Source: Benincasa hispida (lineage: Eukaryota > Streptophyta > Magnoliopsida > Cucurbitales > Cucurbitaceae). From it: DNA of 64,000 bases. The notes under the pieces were generated by a model. The model was given only the letters and a program-made list of their open reading frames with translations, was not told the DNA's origin and made no database searches. The stretch covers positions 40,799,905 through 40,863,904 of the forward strand of contig NC_052354.1 in assembly GCF_009727055.1 (NCBI RefSeq), in the 5' to 3' direction. This document shows, piece after piece, positions 48,801 through 61,900 of the stretch (position 1 is its first letter; each line of letters opens with the position of its first letter). Both the position numbers and the translations under genes were made by a program.

Positions 48801-51800
48801 TGTGCATAAAACTAAAGCCTAGCCGTAAAGATACCAACTAAAGAATCCCACAAGCATGCGTAAATACTCGTACAACATTATGTAAAAAAAATAATTTAAC
48901 CTCATTCCTGGATTTCTGAAGAGAAAACAGATGCATAATAGTCACCTTTGGTTTATAGCAAATCCAAGAGGAAAAACATGAACAGAACCAGAGGAACTAG
49001 TTGCCACCAGAATTTCTGGAACTTGAGAACATGGCCCAAAAGACAAGGAAAATATAGTTGATGGATATGATCCTCTGCGGAAACTATATGACTGCTAAAA
49101 ATTTTGAGTTAGATATCATCTCAAGAAGGAAAAATTCTTCGACATGGTCGACAAAAAGATGGCAGAATTACCAAAGAAATGAAAGAGGTGAATTTACTTA
49201 TAATTTAACCCGGTTGATATTTATTTTATTTTGCTGCAAAATACACACACACTTGTTTATTTGTTTTATTTTGGTTTTAAAGTTTTTGGTCTCAAAATTT
49301 TGTATAAAGAAGGAAAAACCAAAAAAAAAAAAAAAGAAGAAGAAGAAGAAGAAGCTTCACAGAGACGGACAGAACAAAAACAAAAAGTAGTTCCCTGCTT
49401 TCAAGATGAATATAGCTCGCCCAATCACAAATATGCAAGTTGTTAATAATTTTCAATGCGTCAGAAGGGGTAGTCTTGACATTCAATGCTATCAATCTCA
49501 AACCATTTTTGCTCCAATAACTTTACCGGGAAAATGTGAATTTGTTCTGACCAGTCCAAAAGCCACAGAAGGTTTTAGTATAAGGTTCTAGAAGGGATAG
49601 GATGGTAAAAACTCATTTTCTGATCATGATTTCAAAAATCATTCAAAGCATCTTACACGGTTGGCGGTAAATAACCAATATAAATGTACAGAGACTTTTG
49701 AGGGCATGGTATAGTATTCTCCACCTTAGTTGCTTCTGATACCAGATGCACTCTAATCATAGTTCCTTGTTCTGATGCTGTTGCTATGTACATCCCATTT
49801 GAAGAAAGGACCATTGTGGCCAGCGGTGCACGATGAGCATCTATCTGTAATTAAATTTCCACAAAACAATAAGCTAAAATTAAAAAAGGGATTAAAAAAC
49901 AAAATTCGTCAATTAAAAAGGATAAATTGCATAAATTATTGCCATTTAAGGCCATGGTCAATAAGTAAAACTCAAAGTATCAATTAGAAATATGAAAAAA
50001 CTGAAACTATCAAGGATGTTCGATTGTTCTAAGAATGTGACAGTACAGACTAGATCCTGTTCCCAAATTTTCCTGAAACGAGTCTCTGCACTTTTACCCA
50101 TTCTCACAGATGCATATTTAACTAGGATCTACAAATTTGCATTACTAACCATGGCAATTCTTTTGTTCCACAAAAAAAAAAAAAACCCAACAACAACAAC
50201 AACAAAAAAAACATAAAATAAAACCATGACAGTTAATAAAAAATACAGATCATGTCAGACAACAATTTTTAATTGTATCCTACATCTTATTCTTCCTTCC
50301 CAACAAGGAAAGTTCAAGCCCAAACCTCGCAGTGCAACTGAAGCTCCATGACATTGTACAGCAACAGAGATCCCTTCGTGATGCTGGCTGGAATAGCTAA
50401 GAAGCAACCGTCCAAACTAGGGGAGAATGCACAGGTTCCTAAGAATTTTAATTTTCGGAAAAGAACCCACAGTCACTAACAAGTTTTTATTACTTACACA
50501 TCAGAATAAAAACCCAACTTATTAAGCATGTAAGATTTGGGTCAACTTATTAAGCATGTAAGCCTTTTCTTGATTGTGTCTACGGTAGTAATGAGCCATA
50601 AAAATATAAACATGACAGAGTTAAAAGTTCTTTACCAAGTTCAAGCATTACAATGAGCACATGAAAATTCTTGAACAGAACAGCAATGTAAATAAATGCT
50701 AGAAACTTTGACAAAATTCTCTATCATGAACATAGTGTGCCACGGATAGCAAGTACATACAGGAATATATACCAACCTGACCTTTTGAATTTGGTACTGT
50801 ATCAATCCTGTCCAAGATTGTGAGACTATTTATGTCGTATATGTATGTCTTATCTTGCAGTAGTACAACAAGTCTGCATTTTCCATCAAATCTTAGAATC
50901 AGTACAGATCAAAATACTGTTAGAAAAACAAAAAGAAAACTTTATAAGTTCCTATTTTATTTTATTACAACTTATTTTGAGAGGAGAAACAAATTTCATT
51001 GATAAATGAAATGAAGGGAGCATAATGGACCAACACCTATGGGTGAATAATAAAAGACCATGCCAACTGGAAATGAAAGATGAAAGACTATATAATCTCC
51101 GAAAAGGTATCTATGCTACCACTACAATGTATGAAATAAAATCAAATCCAAAAAACTACCGAAAGATGAGAAAACATCCTTGAAAATCCTTGCATTCCTT
51201 TTCATACCATAAATACCAGATTACTACTACAATAACTGACACAATTATTCTCAACTTAACTCGAAAACAAAAGTTACTGATGCTTGTAAAGTTCAGTTGG
51301 TTAATGGTCATGATGAACTCATAAATTCCTCTTCTGAAAATGGAAGGGTCTAGTGCACCCACCATTTCCATAAACAAATTTCCTTCTAGTAAATCAAGTA
51401 TGTTTGATGGTTTTAGTTTTACTTAAAGGATAAGTACACTTTTTTTTTTCTTTCAATAATAGACCACAAAGATTGGATTTCCAATTAGAAGAAATAGTCT
51501 AAAAGTCCATCGCAGACCGCATCAAGAACTAACTTCAGGTGGGGGAGCATTGCAAAACGACATTTTGGCTAGCAAATTTACATATTTTCGCCACTTCCAT
51601 CAACAAGTACAACCAAAAAGAGGGAAAATAAAAACACAAACTACACCCAAGAATTGAAGCCACCAAAAAGAAAATTACAGGATATTTTCTCAAAAGCTAA
51701 TTGATAGCTCTCCAAAGGAGCTATTTATTCCCACCTAAATCTTGTTGGTTCTTAAGTATTTAATGTTTTATCGAGGGTTTTTGACAGATAAAAGAGCAGA

Positions 51801-54800
51801 GGAGACCATCGGGACGTTTTGGATGCATTTCAAGCTTAAATGAATCAAGAAACAGGAAAAGAGGGAAAATGACATTTTTGCCCCAGCGAAAGTGCGACAG
51901 CACTACGAATTTTGATGGGGAAAAAAAGAGAGGCGCACGTGGATGGATCAATCGCAGGGGGCAGAGGCGCTATGCACGATGCCCAACGGCCTGTTGAAGT
52001 GCCGCGACGCTACTCCAAAATTTTCTATAAATACTCCCTCCTATTTAGGGTTTTGGACACACAATAGAGAGAAGAATGCACAATGTAATGGAGAGTAGAG
52101 AGGCCGTCAGTCCAACCTATCTTTCATTATCTTTGCATTTTCTTTTAGGTTAGATTTTACTATTTTAGGGTTGTATTCCATGGATCGGATCAATTCATCT
52201 CTTCTTCCTTCGTCGATGAAGTCGTTGAGGTGAGTTTCTCGGTTCTAGGTCTTGGGATGTAACCTATGTAATGACTTTGAGGATTCTTTGCATTAATTTC
52301 ATATTGAGTTTATGCATCCTTGAATGTTTTTTCATTTTCGATTTATGTTTGTCGGTTTGACTGACAATCGTTCCTTTGAATGTAATTCGATTGCTAAAGA
52401 TTTTTAGACTTGCACGATGTATTGTTTCTTCGTCTAGCTTAAGTCATTGAGTAACAAAAGTTGAATCTTGCATGCTAGGGTTTTTTAGTCTAGTCTTGGA
52501 TCCTAAATTGTTTGGTTTGATTTGGTTCAAGGAAACTAGGTTAATCAAGTTGGCTATTCAATTAATTAACTTCACAATAGAAACCTAGGGCTTAATTTAA
52601 GTTTTAATTGATTCTTCACAACCACTAACGAATTTGGTAGAATTGATTGCATTTAGTTAATTAGGGCTTCACTAGAAGTTTTAATTAAACTTAGGTCACT
52701 TGCATGATTGAGTCTTAATTAGTTGTCTGCCTTTGTAGATGCTTGTTAGGGCCAATCAAACAAGTTGTTGTGTCAAGCATAATCAATATGAGTTAATAAA
52801 AATAATCCGATGATGAGGAATTACATAGGAACCCAATTACTCCCAAGGGATAGAATATTCAACCCTTGAGTACATTTACCCGTTTTATTTTAAATTTCAC
52901 ATTCATTCTCTATACCATACCAAACCCCCCATTTATTGCTACAACTAGCAAATTAGCCTAACAAACAAATCGTGCTTCCCTATGGATCGACCCAGATTTG
53001 CCACTGTTACTACATCTTTTTAGTAATAGGAGTAGTTTGGTTATATATAAATTCTTTTCTTTTGATTTGTGGTCTTTTGGGGGCGACACCAAAAAGGCTA
53101 GATGACTAATGATAGAAAAAAAGAGGATAACCCAAATGTGAGAAATATCTTATACTCTTAAATTTAATAATAGGAAGATGGCTTCTTGGATTAAATAGGC
53201 TTGATTACATAGATACTAGATTTGAAAGGTAGGTAAAATAGTCAATGGTTAATAACTTAATATATAAGAAAATGTCAAAAATATTCAAGACATATGGATC
53301 AATAATTAGTATTCAGATCATCTGCCCTAGCTTCATCTCTCAAGTTCATTTATAAAATTCTGTCAACTACAAATTAGCATACAAGATACCCCTGCCACCA
53401 ATTTGTTCAAGTTACCAACTACCATCAGCAGTTTCATACTAAAATCAAATCCATAAGATATAAAATATAATAAAAATTTGTATTTACCACATCATCATAA
53501 TGGAATGTGCGTCTCTTGTAATATATAACCATTTTTAGAAAAATAATGCAACTTAAACAGCTAAATTTTCTTCTCTCTTTACCTTTTCCTATTCATGCGA
53601 ACAGCTAGTATTGAAGTTAAAAAATTCAGTTCTCTAAGAGCATTTCCACTCATTGTATTAAACAAGCAAAGACGACGTGGGGATAAAGATGGCTGTGGAC
53701 AATCAAAGAAAAATATATTTTCATTAATTGGCAACCAGGTGCACAAAATGTGCGATAATGCATGTTGCGATAGATAAATATTGAATTGTATCTAAGCTAT
53801 AGTTAACTTCCAAATCACCTGTTCGCCAGCTCCAACAATGGCAACAAGATTAGAGCTAAATAGCATCTCAACAATATTGAATGCACCAAGAGCTAGCAAA
53901 AGAGAATGTGAAAATTTTAGATCAAACACAAATAGTGAACTCAAGAGCTTCATACTTCCAAATACTAAAAAGTAAAAAATCCTCAAGTTCATTCTTTTCA
54001 AAATAAAAAATTGTGAACTTGATTGCAAAAACAACAATAGATATCAACTCGTTAAAGAAAACTCAAATTCATTTTTATCTGAACACGAAATCGAGTACTG
54101 TGCCCATGTGTTTACATATATGTGTGAAATATAGAGAAAAGATGACGAGAATTAAATTATTTTGCAAACATGTAACATTTCTGATTCCATGCCTTAATAG
54201 CAACACTTCATTAACTAGTATCTGGCTATAGACAGTTTCGTGCATGAAAACTATTTCATACAAACACTTCAAGTCTATACTTCATAATTTCTGGAGTTAA
54301 CTGTAAATATACTTTGTACTAATCTAGAATAAAAAAAAGAAAATTTTGGCGTTCGTCAGGACACATCAAGGCTCCAGCAAGAACTTGACTTCAATCAACA
54401 AGACTGAGTATCTTATCACAAAATTTACCAAGCCTGAGTATGTTGCATAGCTAGTCATTTTAGATTAGCATAAGGGGTTCTAACTTCTTTATAGCACAAT
54501 GCAATTTTTTTAAAAAAAAAACCTTGAACAGTTTCATTTTTTTGTTATTCGGTTCATTATAAAAGCATATTTGCTGAAAAAATTAAAATTAGAACAAAAG
54601 ACAAAGAATCTAGCTCAAAAACATACCACGTTCATAGCATAGCCTTCCATTATTGGAATCAAATATTCGGAAACCATCTCTCGTGCCTATTGCAAATAAA
54701 CTGCCAATTCCAACCAAACCAATATCTTAGATATTTATCTATTTATTTGTTATTATCATTATTTGCTTCTAATCTGGGGACAACATTCAAAGAGAGTATC

Positions 54801-57572
54801 GAGACAATAAAAATAACTGAGCAAGAACAGAGTCACACAATTGATCTTTAGCCAAAAGGCTGAGATAAGTATAAGTGGAGGAAAAAAAAATGTCACTAGG
54901 CTTTGAACTCTTTACAAAAATACAAACTTGGTTCACCAATTCTCTCGAATTTCAACTCTCAGTTTTTCTTCTCCACAGACTTTCTACAATGGCATAAAGG
55001 ACCAACATAACTGTAAGCTTCAAATAAAATCTGGACTCCTATAATAACTCAAATCCTATGATTACCAACCATTCATTCAAGTATTGCCATTTAATTCACG
55101 CTAACAAATTGTGATCTCAACCTTGATCGTCAATAGCCTTTTTTTTTTCTCTCTTTTTTTTTTAATGAAAACTACTTACATTGAGAAAGAAATGAAAGAA
55201 TAGACAGGCATACTAAAACCAAGCCCACAAAGAAAGAGAACTCCCTCTACAAGGAGGGACTCCAACTATACAAAAAAATGCCTATAAGATAGTTACAAAA
55301 AAAACTTTGAAATCGAAGTCCAGAGAAAAACATGAAATCAAATAAGGGACCAAACATCATAAGGATCCCTATCCAATATCCACTCTCCTGTTCTGTTCGC
55401 CCCACAAAACCCATAAGATCGTGCCCACCCCCGCACACCATAAAAAACGGCCTTTCTTCCCAAAAAGCGATCATAGTTCTTACGTCTCTGTGTCGAGCGA
55501 CCATCAAACCAAACATCTGGAAGAAAGATCCCAAACACAACTCGCATACTCAAATCGTCGATCCAAGTCTTCCTCACCTTCCGACAAAGAATACAACAAA
55601 AAGGCCCAACAAGCAAAGGCATCTTCCACACAAGCCCATCCATCATGTTAGCATGATCGTGAAGAACTTGCCAAGTAAAGAACCTCACCTTCCTAGGAAT
55701 CTTAATCCTCTAAAGAATCGAAAAGACCGACACCCCTAAGGGAGAAAGATCAACCAAATAATGAAAGAAAGACTTACACGAGAACTCTTCCAAAGGATTA
55801 CGGCTCCAAAATCTAACATCACTTCTCCCTCTTCTAAAGGAATGACTCTTGAGTAAAGAAAGAAGTGTAGCGACATCTGCCGCTTCCCTATCAGAAAGAG
55901 AACGACAAAATCCGAAGGAAAAGGAACAAGAGCTCCCAGACCACACGAGAAAACTGGTAAGAAAATGGTTTTTAAGAGACAACAAATGATACAAAACGAG
56001 GAAACAAATCACAAAGAGGTCTCTCCCCCATCCAATGATCTTCCTAGAAATATGTATTCCTTAAAGAAACTGGTCCCTTGATGATCTCCCACCTAATCAA
56101 GTGCGATCCTTTTCCTTTTCTTTCTCCAACCCCTTCCCAAAGGAAGTCATGCATCAGCTTCTCCAAGCTCTTACACACCTCACAAGGGGCCCTAAAGAGG
56201 GAAAAAAAAATACACGGGGATACCACTCAAGATAGATTTGATCAGAGTAAGCCTACCAACTTTTGAAAAGAAACCTTTCTTCTACAAAGCTAACCTACAA
56301 ATTTTATCAACAACAGGGTTCCACTGAAAAGTAGACTTAGGATTACTTCCAAGAGGAAGAACAAGGTAAGATGAGGGAAAGCTACCAATGCCACAACCGA
56401 CCAAATCTGCCCAACTTCTACGCTTCTCCTGATCACAATTAATCCCCATAATACAACACTTCCTTCTATTAATCTTCAACCCCGACATCTCTTCAAAGAA
56501 AGCTAGAACATGATTCAAGATCAAGAACGAACTATCCTTCCTAGAGCAAAAGAACAAGGTATCATTAGCAAATTGGAGAAGGGATAGGACAACCCTATCC
56601 TCCCCCACCTCAAAAGGCTCAATAACATTGCCAACAACATACTTGCTAAGGATTCTACTAAGAACATCCACGACGAGGAGGGAGAGAGGATCCCATTGTC
56701 TAAGTCCTCTAGTCGCCACAATAGGCAGTAGTCCTTATCATGACTATGATATTTATCGTTCTAACTACAACAATGATTGAAAATGTTATTTAGTTGACTA
56801 TTTGTTGTTTTATTACTATACTACGAGCTTGCAAAGTATACTAATAACTTGATGAGTAAACATAGAACTCAAATCTTCTAATTCTTTAAAAGCCACAACA
56901 AAGAAAATTTGATTCTATTGTCTTTCAACGAGCCAAGTGTCATTCCAACTTTTTACTCATCATTGAATGTCTTATGTTATCTCTTTATTCATCATTGTGG
57001 TTGATAATCTATATAAATTTTATTCAGGCACCATGGTTTGACCTATTGACTGTTGGGGCTAAAAAATAAGTGAAGGGCCTAAAGGGAATGAATTCAAACT
57101 ATGGTGGGTATCTATCTTGAATTTAAAATCCAACGAGTTTTCTTGATAACCAGATATAGTAAGGTGAGCGTCAGACCATACTCGCATAGATATGTGGGTG
57201 TATGAAATTGATTCAAACTCTTCCACGTACAGCGCTTCACAATCGCCACTTAATTTTAGAGGAAACTTTATTAGCTCTATAAGCACCTTTAAAAGAAACC
57301 TACAAGCTAGTTCACAAAAAACTCTACACGAACAGAATTACGTAACCAACAGAAAAACACTACATAATTTTCCAATACTCCTCTCCATATGTTACACCAG
57401 GAATCACACCTCCAGATTTCATATAATTCAATAAAATTAGTTTCGAAGTAGTTAGAATCAAAGAACGATCAGACCACCATTTGATACACAGAGAAAGAGA
57501 AGGAAGAACATACCTAGCGTCCTGATTGAAGGAGGCGCATAGAATTGGGTAAGAAGACGGTTGATTTGCCAT
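45870..57572 (-). CDS. ATG18b-like PROPPIN autophagy protein
   Basis: Eleven exons join in one frame: 57572-57514, 54700-54627, 53892-53819, 53692-53583, 50873-50782, 50438-50326, 49844-49725, 49091-48946, 48003-47887, 47596-47531 and 46011-45870. They give 1113 bp, or 370 aa plus TGA. The protein is a WD40-type seven-blade propeller of the PROPPIN/WIPI family that binds PI3P on forming autophagosomes. The FRRG phosphoinositide motif is intact at about residues 218-221 (SYSFRRGSYPS). Other family words are FAIGTRDGFRIFD, AIVGAGEQPSLSPRRLCLFN, GTMIRVHLVSEATK and LDPAHHHIVHN. The absence of a long C-terminal extension and the overall wording favour ATG18b over ATG18a or f-h. Exon 8 has two in-frame acceptors 3 bases apart (TAG then CAG). 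Only 1.1 of 11.7 kb is coding, and introns 1, 4 and 8 are enlarged by transposons or an assembly duplication. The gene itself shows no break. Confidence 0.92.
47796..47817 (+). other. G-run cluster in ATG18b intron 9
   Basis: Runs of 8, 2, 2 and 7 G separated by single A (plus strand) follow a T-rich tract. On the ATG18b sense strand this is a C-rich tract. The two long runs could supply four G tracts for a quadruplex. No gene product is involved. Confidence 0.5.
48495..48683. other. 94-bp exact duplication split by a single N
   Basis: Bases 48495-48588 and 48590-48683 appear identical by eye over 94 positions, each starting GGACTCAAAATCC and ending AATAAAAAAA. One N (48589) lies between them. 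It sits in ATG18b intron 8. An exact repeat of this length meeting at a lone N is what an unmerged contig overlap looks like, so I read it as an assembly artefact and not biology. Confidence 0.85.
50985..51400 (-). mobile_element. LINE (L1-type) 3' remnant in ATG18b intron 4
   Basis: On the minus strand the last part of a LINE reverse-transcriptase protein is readable (VVIWYLWYEKECKDFQGCF, about 51200). This resembles the common C-terminal 'W.IW.ERN.R.F' motif of plant L1 proteins. It is followed by a 3' UTR ending CATTTATCAATGAAATTTG and an A-rich tail near 50940-50985. It is heavily 5'-truncated and lies in the same orientation as ATG18b. Confidence 0.55.
51760..53092 (+). mobile_element. 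Ty3/gypsy LTR (Tat/Athila-like) in ATG18b intron 4
   Basis: Plus-strand features of a plant Ty3-type LTR are present: a TATA box in TCTATAAATACTCC (about 52023), an ATGGATCGGATC motif (about 52182), CCTATGGATCGACCC near 52980 and a GGGGGCGACACC end near 53080-53092. Such phrases are typical of Tat/Athila-clade LTR ends as I remember them. No coding domain and no second LTR lie nearby, so it is a solo or truncated LTR, antisense to ATG18b. The start position and a target duplication could not be fixed. Confidence 0.55.
55138..56730 (-). mobile_element. 5'-truncated LINE (L1-type) in ATG18b intron 1
   Basis: The minus strand carries the second half of an L1-type reverse transcriptase. It begins within the RT core at RGLRQWDPLS (about 56710; consensus RQGDP, so a key Gly is lost). 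QFANDTLFFCSRK (about 56570) is the catalytic FADD box with one Asp replaced by Asn. SGLKINRRKC and the zf-RVT region follow (TWQVLHDHANMMDG, about 55670, and other frames). The piece ends with a 3' UTR (TTTCATTAAAAA) and an A-rich tail seen as T runs at 55138-55164. Many frameshifts are present. It runs in the same sense as ATG18b. Flanking duplications were not found. Confidence 0.8.
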
Positions 57573-57605
<33 letters not shown>

Positions 57606-57606
57606 A
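57573..57606. repeat. CT microsatellite in ATG18b 5' UTR
   Basis: An almost pure GA run on the plus strand (CT on the gene's sense strand) touches the ATG18b start codon. CT-rich leaders are common in plant 5' UTRs. Length variation here would change the leader but not the protein. Confidence 0.8.
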
Positions 57607-58060
57607 TCGTAACTCAGAGATGAGAATCTATTGAAACGGATGTTTGTCTATTCTGAAGCAAAGAAAAGAAGTTGCAGGTCGTAAGACGGTAGACTCGGGC
57701 GTGATTGGGTGTCTCTTTTGTCCGTACTTTTCCATCTCGACCGTTCATTTACGTAACATATAACTTAACGTGGACGGCTATGATGAAGTATAAATAAATG
57801 AGAAGATCGATTTAATAAAATACCCCATTTATTTTGTTTTTTAAAATTATGGCCCGTTTATGATTGCTAAGACGGTTAAAATATGGTTAAGCGTCCTTAC
57901 AAATACAAGAATCAAGTCTAAAATATTATATAAAAGAATTTGTAGATATTGTACCATACAAATAAACTTATAGATATTGTACGGACCTTTAATATTAATA
58001 TTGTTGTTTTCAAAATTTATTAGAGAAATATTGTTATTTTGAAACTTATTAGAGAAATAT
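57607..58060. other. Upstream flank of ATG18b
   Basis: This is the promoter side of the minus-strand ATG18b gene. It contains TTTACGTAACATATAAC (about 57749) and AACGTGGACGG (about 57768), which include ACGT cores. No exact core promoter can be assigned. Confidence 0.35.
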
Positions 58061-58870
58061 TGTTGTTTTGGGAGTTCGAGGCTAAAAATCGAGGGTTGAG
58101 GATTCGACTAATGTAGAGGTCGAATGTTGAGAACTCGACAAACAAAGAAAAACTTGGAAACATTATGTATAGTAGGGTTGTCGAAGGTTGAAGTTTCAAC
58201 ATACATAAGTCGAAACTTCAACCCTCGACAAGGAAAATGAAATCTTGCTAATTTTGTGATGAGGAACTCGCTCTAGAAGAAAATCTCACTAATTTTGTAT
58301 ATTAGATTGTCAAAGGTTGAAGTTTCGACATACATAAGTCGAAATTTCAACACTCGACAAGGAAGATAAGTGGGTGAAGGAAATCTCGCTAATTTTGTGA
58401 TGAGGATCTCGCTCTAAAAGGAAATCTCGCTAATTTTGTGATGGGGATCTTGCTCTAGAAGGAAATCTCGCTAATTTTATGATGGGGATCTCGCTCTATA
58501 AGGGAATCTCGCTATAAATGTGGTCTGAATCTTGTGAGCATCGCTAGGAAGACTGTTTGTTAAAGAAATGATTGAGGATCTCGCTCTAGAAGGAAATCTC
58601 GCTAATTTTGTGATGGGGATCTCGCTCTAGAAGGGAATCTTGCTAGAAATGTGGGTTGAATATCGTGAGCATCGCTAGGAAGACAGTTTGTTAAAGAAAT
58701 GCAAAAATCTCGCTTTAGAAGAAAATCTCGCTAATTTTGTGATGGGGATGATCTCGCTCTAGAAGGGAATCTCGCTAGAAATGTGGGCTGAATCTCGTGA
58801 GCATCGCTAGGAAGATAGTTTGTTAAAGAAATGCTTGAGGATCTCACTCATGAGGAGGATCTTGCTCATA
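58060..58870. repeat. GATCTCGCTCTAGAAGG minisatellite and GTCGA hairpins
   Basis: The first part (58080-58365) has two hairpins of the form GTCGAAGGTTGAAGTTTC, a short loop (ACATACATA) and AGTCGAAACTTCAAC (about 58169-58229, and again about 58308-58362). The second part (58370-58870) repeats GATCTCGCTCTAGAAGG followed by AAATCTCGCTAATTTTGTGA, about 40 bases per unit. It also has a longer unit with GCATCGCTAGGAAGA (three times). Related GATCTC words appear beside the opposite inverted repeat at 63235-63275, so the array is probably an expanded end region of element D. Confidence 0.75.
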
Positions 58871-58910
58871 ATTGTCTTCACTTTATTTACTTTCCATAGA
58901 AATATATATA

Positions 58911-61900
58911 CATGACCAATGAGAAAAAAAGCTAATAATCATTAATGAAAAAATAACAACAATAACAGAATTTTGTTACAACTAATAACTATAATTGAGT
59001 AAGTTTAATGCAAGTGCATATATTGAAATTGACTATAATTGAATAAATCTGAAAAAATATGGCCAACCTTGATTTTATTATGAAGTAAATTAAAAAAAGA
59101 TGTGAGGTCCTATCACCATGTTGCCCCTACTCCGATTCCCCTACACATTTCCCTGCATGCATTGACCGACTGCATGCATGCTCCCTCTGCCAGCCACTGA
59201 TCCGATTCCCCTCTGCCATAGCCTTAATGCCTCTTCAACCACCCCAAACCCGTGGGTCGAGTGTTCACACTCGACCTACATCCTTTTAAGCCCCCATCCT
59301 CTTTATTTTTGCTCACTGCCTTTGATTTTGCTCACTCCTCTCCCCTTGATTTGCTCACTGCCCCTTCATAGCTCACTGCCCCCTCACTGCCTTCCAAAAT
59401 AAGCCTTCGAAATCATTTTCCTCTCCTCCCATTTCTATTTCCATTTCTCTTCTTGTATTTCGTTTAATACAAATTATTCTCACACAACTATATTGGTTCG
59501 TTACTATACTAAGTTTTTATTTTTTAAGAATAATTATAAATTTTATTTTTTTCTTATATTATTATTTTTTTATAGATTCTAATTTTTTTTTTTTTTTAAT
59601 TTTTTGTAGTTGTTGTCAGATAACAAATAACAGGAAAAAAGGGTGAACATTGTCACTTTGAAGGAAAAAAGAGAACTACCGTCGAATCTGTGAGTTGAAC
59701 TTATGATATTTGAAAAGTTTAGTTTACTCTTATGATATTTGATTTATTTAGTATTAACTTTGATGTTTATAGTGTTTAAAATGTTTAGTTTATTATTATG
59801 TTTAAGAAGTTGATATTTATAGTTTAATACAAAATTATATTGATAGTTAATAAGTTTAGTATAGTTTCAAAAGTTTAATATAGTTTGAAAATTTTAGTTT
59901 ATTCATATGAAAATTATTGTATTGTGTTTATTGTGATAAGTTGATATTTTCTAGTATTAACTTTGAAAATATAGTTTAAAATAGTTTGAAAAAGTTTAAT
60001 TTAATTTAATTTTTTATTTTGTATTAAATTTGAAAAATAGATTTAAAAAGTTTACCTCATTTTAATATTAAAATTTTAATTTGTTGTTATTTTTAAAATA
60101 GTTATAAAAATTAATTTATTGTTATGTTTAAAAATAGTTATAAAAATTTTAATTTATTGTCATGTTTAAAAAGTTGATATTCATAAACTTAAAAAAGTTT
60201 TATGTTTTATAATTAAAAAATTTAATATATTTTTTTTAATATACTTCTTATAAAAAGTATGATACAAAAAATTGATGTTTGTCTTTTTTTTTTTTTTTTT
60301 TTTAGAAAATGGCAGGCAAATGCTTGAGATTTTTGTTGTTTACAAATGGTAATATGAATTGATGGTATTGATGGAGTTGATATGACCAACCACCAAGTGG
60401 GAGTTTTACCATAAATGTGAACAGTGGAATTGTATTTGAACAATTCATTGAAATGGTTGAGATGTTACTTGGTGTAGATATGGGAGCAAATCAGATAGAA
60501 ATAATATATAGACATTCTAATCTAGAACCATCAGAATTAATAAGGTTTATGTCATTCCCTATTTCGAATGCACAAGCTATGAACTTGATGTTCTCGATGG
60601 CAACGTCAGTGCCAAATCTAGTGCATTTGTATCTAAATGTAAATAGGATAGGGGTGGATCCTGATACATCATTTAACCAGTTTGAATATCCAACTCAATG
60701 TATCGATCCTGATCCGGAGTCAGTTGTATCGCCATGTGATAATGAAGATATAGCGGCTAACAACCTATACAGAGACTTCAGAACAGAAACGGATGACAAA
60801 TTTGAAGAGTTGGATTTCGATGGTCGTGAACATGAGATGCTTTCAGATACATTCAATGATTTGGATATGAATTTACTGGATAACATTCGGGAACATTACC
60901 CAATTGTAGCTCTTGTGGACGTTGACAATACTCAATTGTATAAAGGGATGATTTGTCAAAACAAGGAAATGCTATAACATGCGGTCAAATATTTTGCAAT
61001 AAAGTGTCACGTACCATATGAGGTTGTTGAATCTACACTGACGATTTGGACAATTCGGTGTAAGAAGTGGGAGGAAGGTTGCAAGTGGAGACTTCGTGCA
61101 ATAAAGAAAAAATCACATAGCTTGTTCGAGATCACTAAGTATGATGAGCAGCATACATGTTTTTATTCAAAACTAAGTCAAAATCACGTGCAATTTCATC
61201 AATAATTGCACTGGAGTTCTATGATGCCGTAAGGGAAAAATCATCTATCAGTGTGGCACAACTGCAGTCCGACATCAAATCAAAGTTTGGATATCATGTT
61301 CCTTACCATAGGGTATGGGAAGGAAAAAGAAAAGCGTTGGCTAAAGTGTTCGCTGATTGGGATGAGTCTTACAAATTGTTGCCCAGGTGGTTATATATGG
61401 TTAAGCAGACCAATCCCGGAACACGTGTAGAGTGGAGAGTTAAAGAAACGCTTACTGAAGACCATGTTATCCTAACTTCTGTATTTTGGGCATTTGGTCC
61501 TTGTATAGAAGCTTTTAATAAATGTCGGCCGATAATTCAGATAGATGGTACATACTTGTATGACAAATATAGAGGAAAACTGTTGATTGTTACATCAGTT
61601 GACTCGAACGACCATTTTCTTCCATTTGCGTTTTCCGTTGCTGATGAAGAGTTCGCAGACTCATGGGGATGGTTCCTGAAGCACCTGAGAGAAATTGCAA
61701 TACACGAAGAGGTGTGTTTAATTTCAAATTGACATGCTGGTATAATCGCAGCAGTGAACAACCCAGAATATGGTTGGACGGGACCGAAATGTCACCATCA
61801 TTTATGCTTACGACATATCGTCAGCAACTTCAATAAAAAGTATAAATTTAATTGATTGAAAAATTATGTTTATCGTGTCGGGTGTCAGTTTCAAATTCGA

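Noticed and set aside
55332..55739. A 135-aa plus-strand protein
   Set aside because: It is the antisense shadow of the LINE zf-RVT region, which is recognisable on the minus strand.
58370..58870. A CRISPR-like array
   Set aside because: This is plant nuclear DNA; units are imperfect head-to-tail repeats without unique spacers, i.e. a minisatellite.
60417..60977. An independent 186-aa gene
   Set aside because: It is the N-terminal part of the MULE D transposase: the next blocks continue the family sequence after the stop at 60978.
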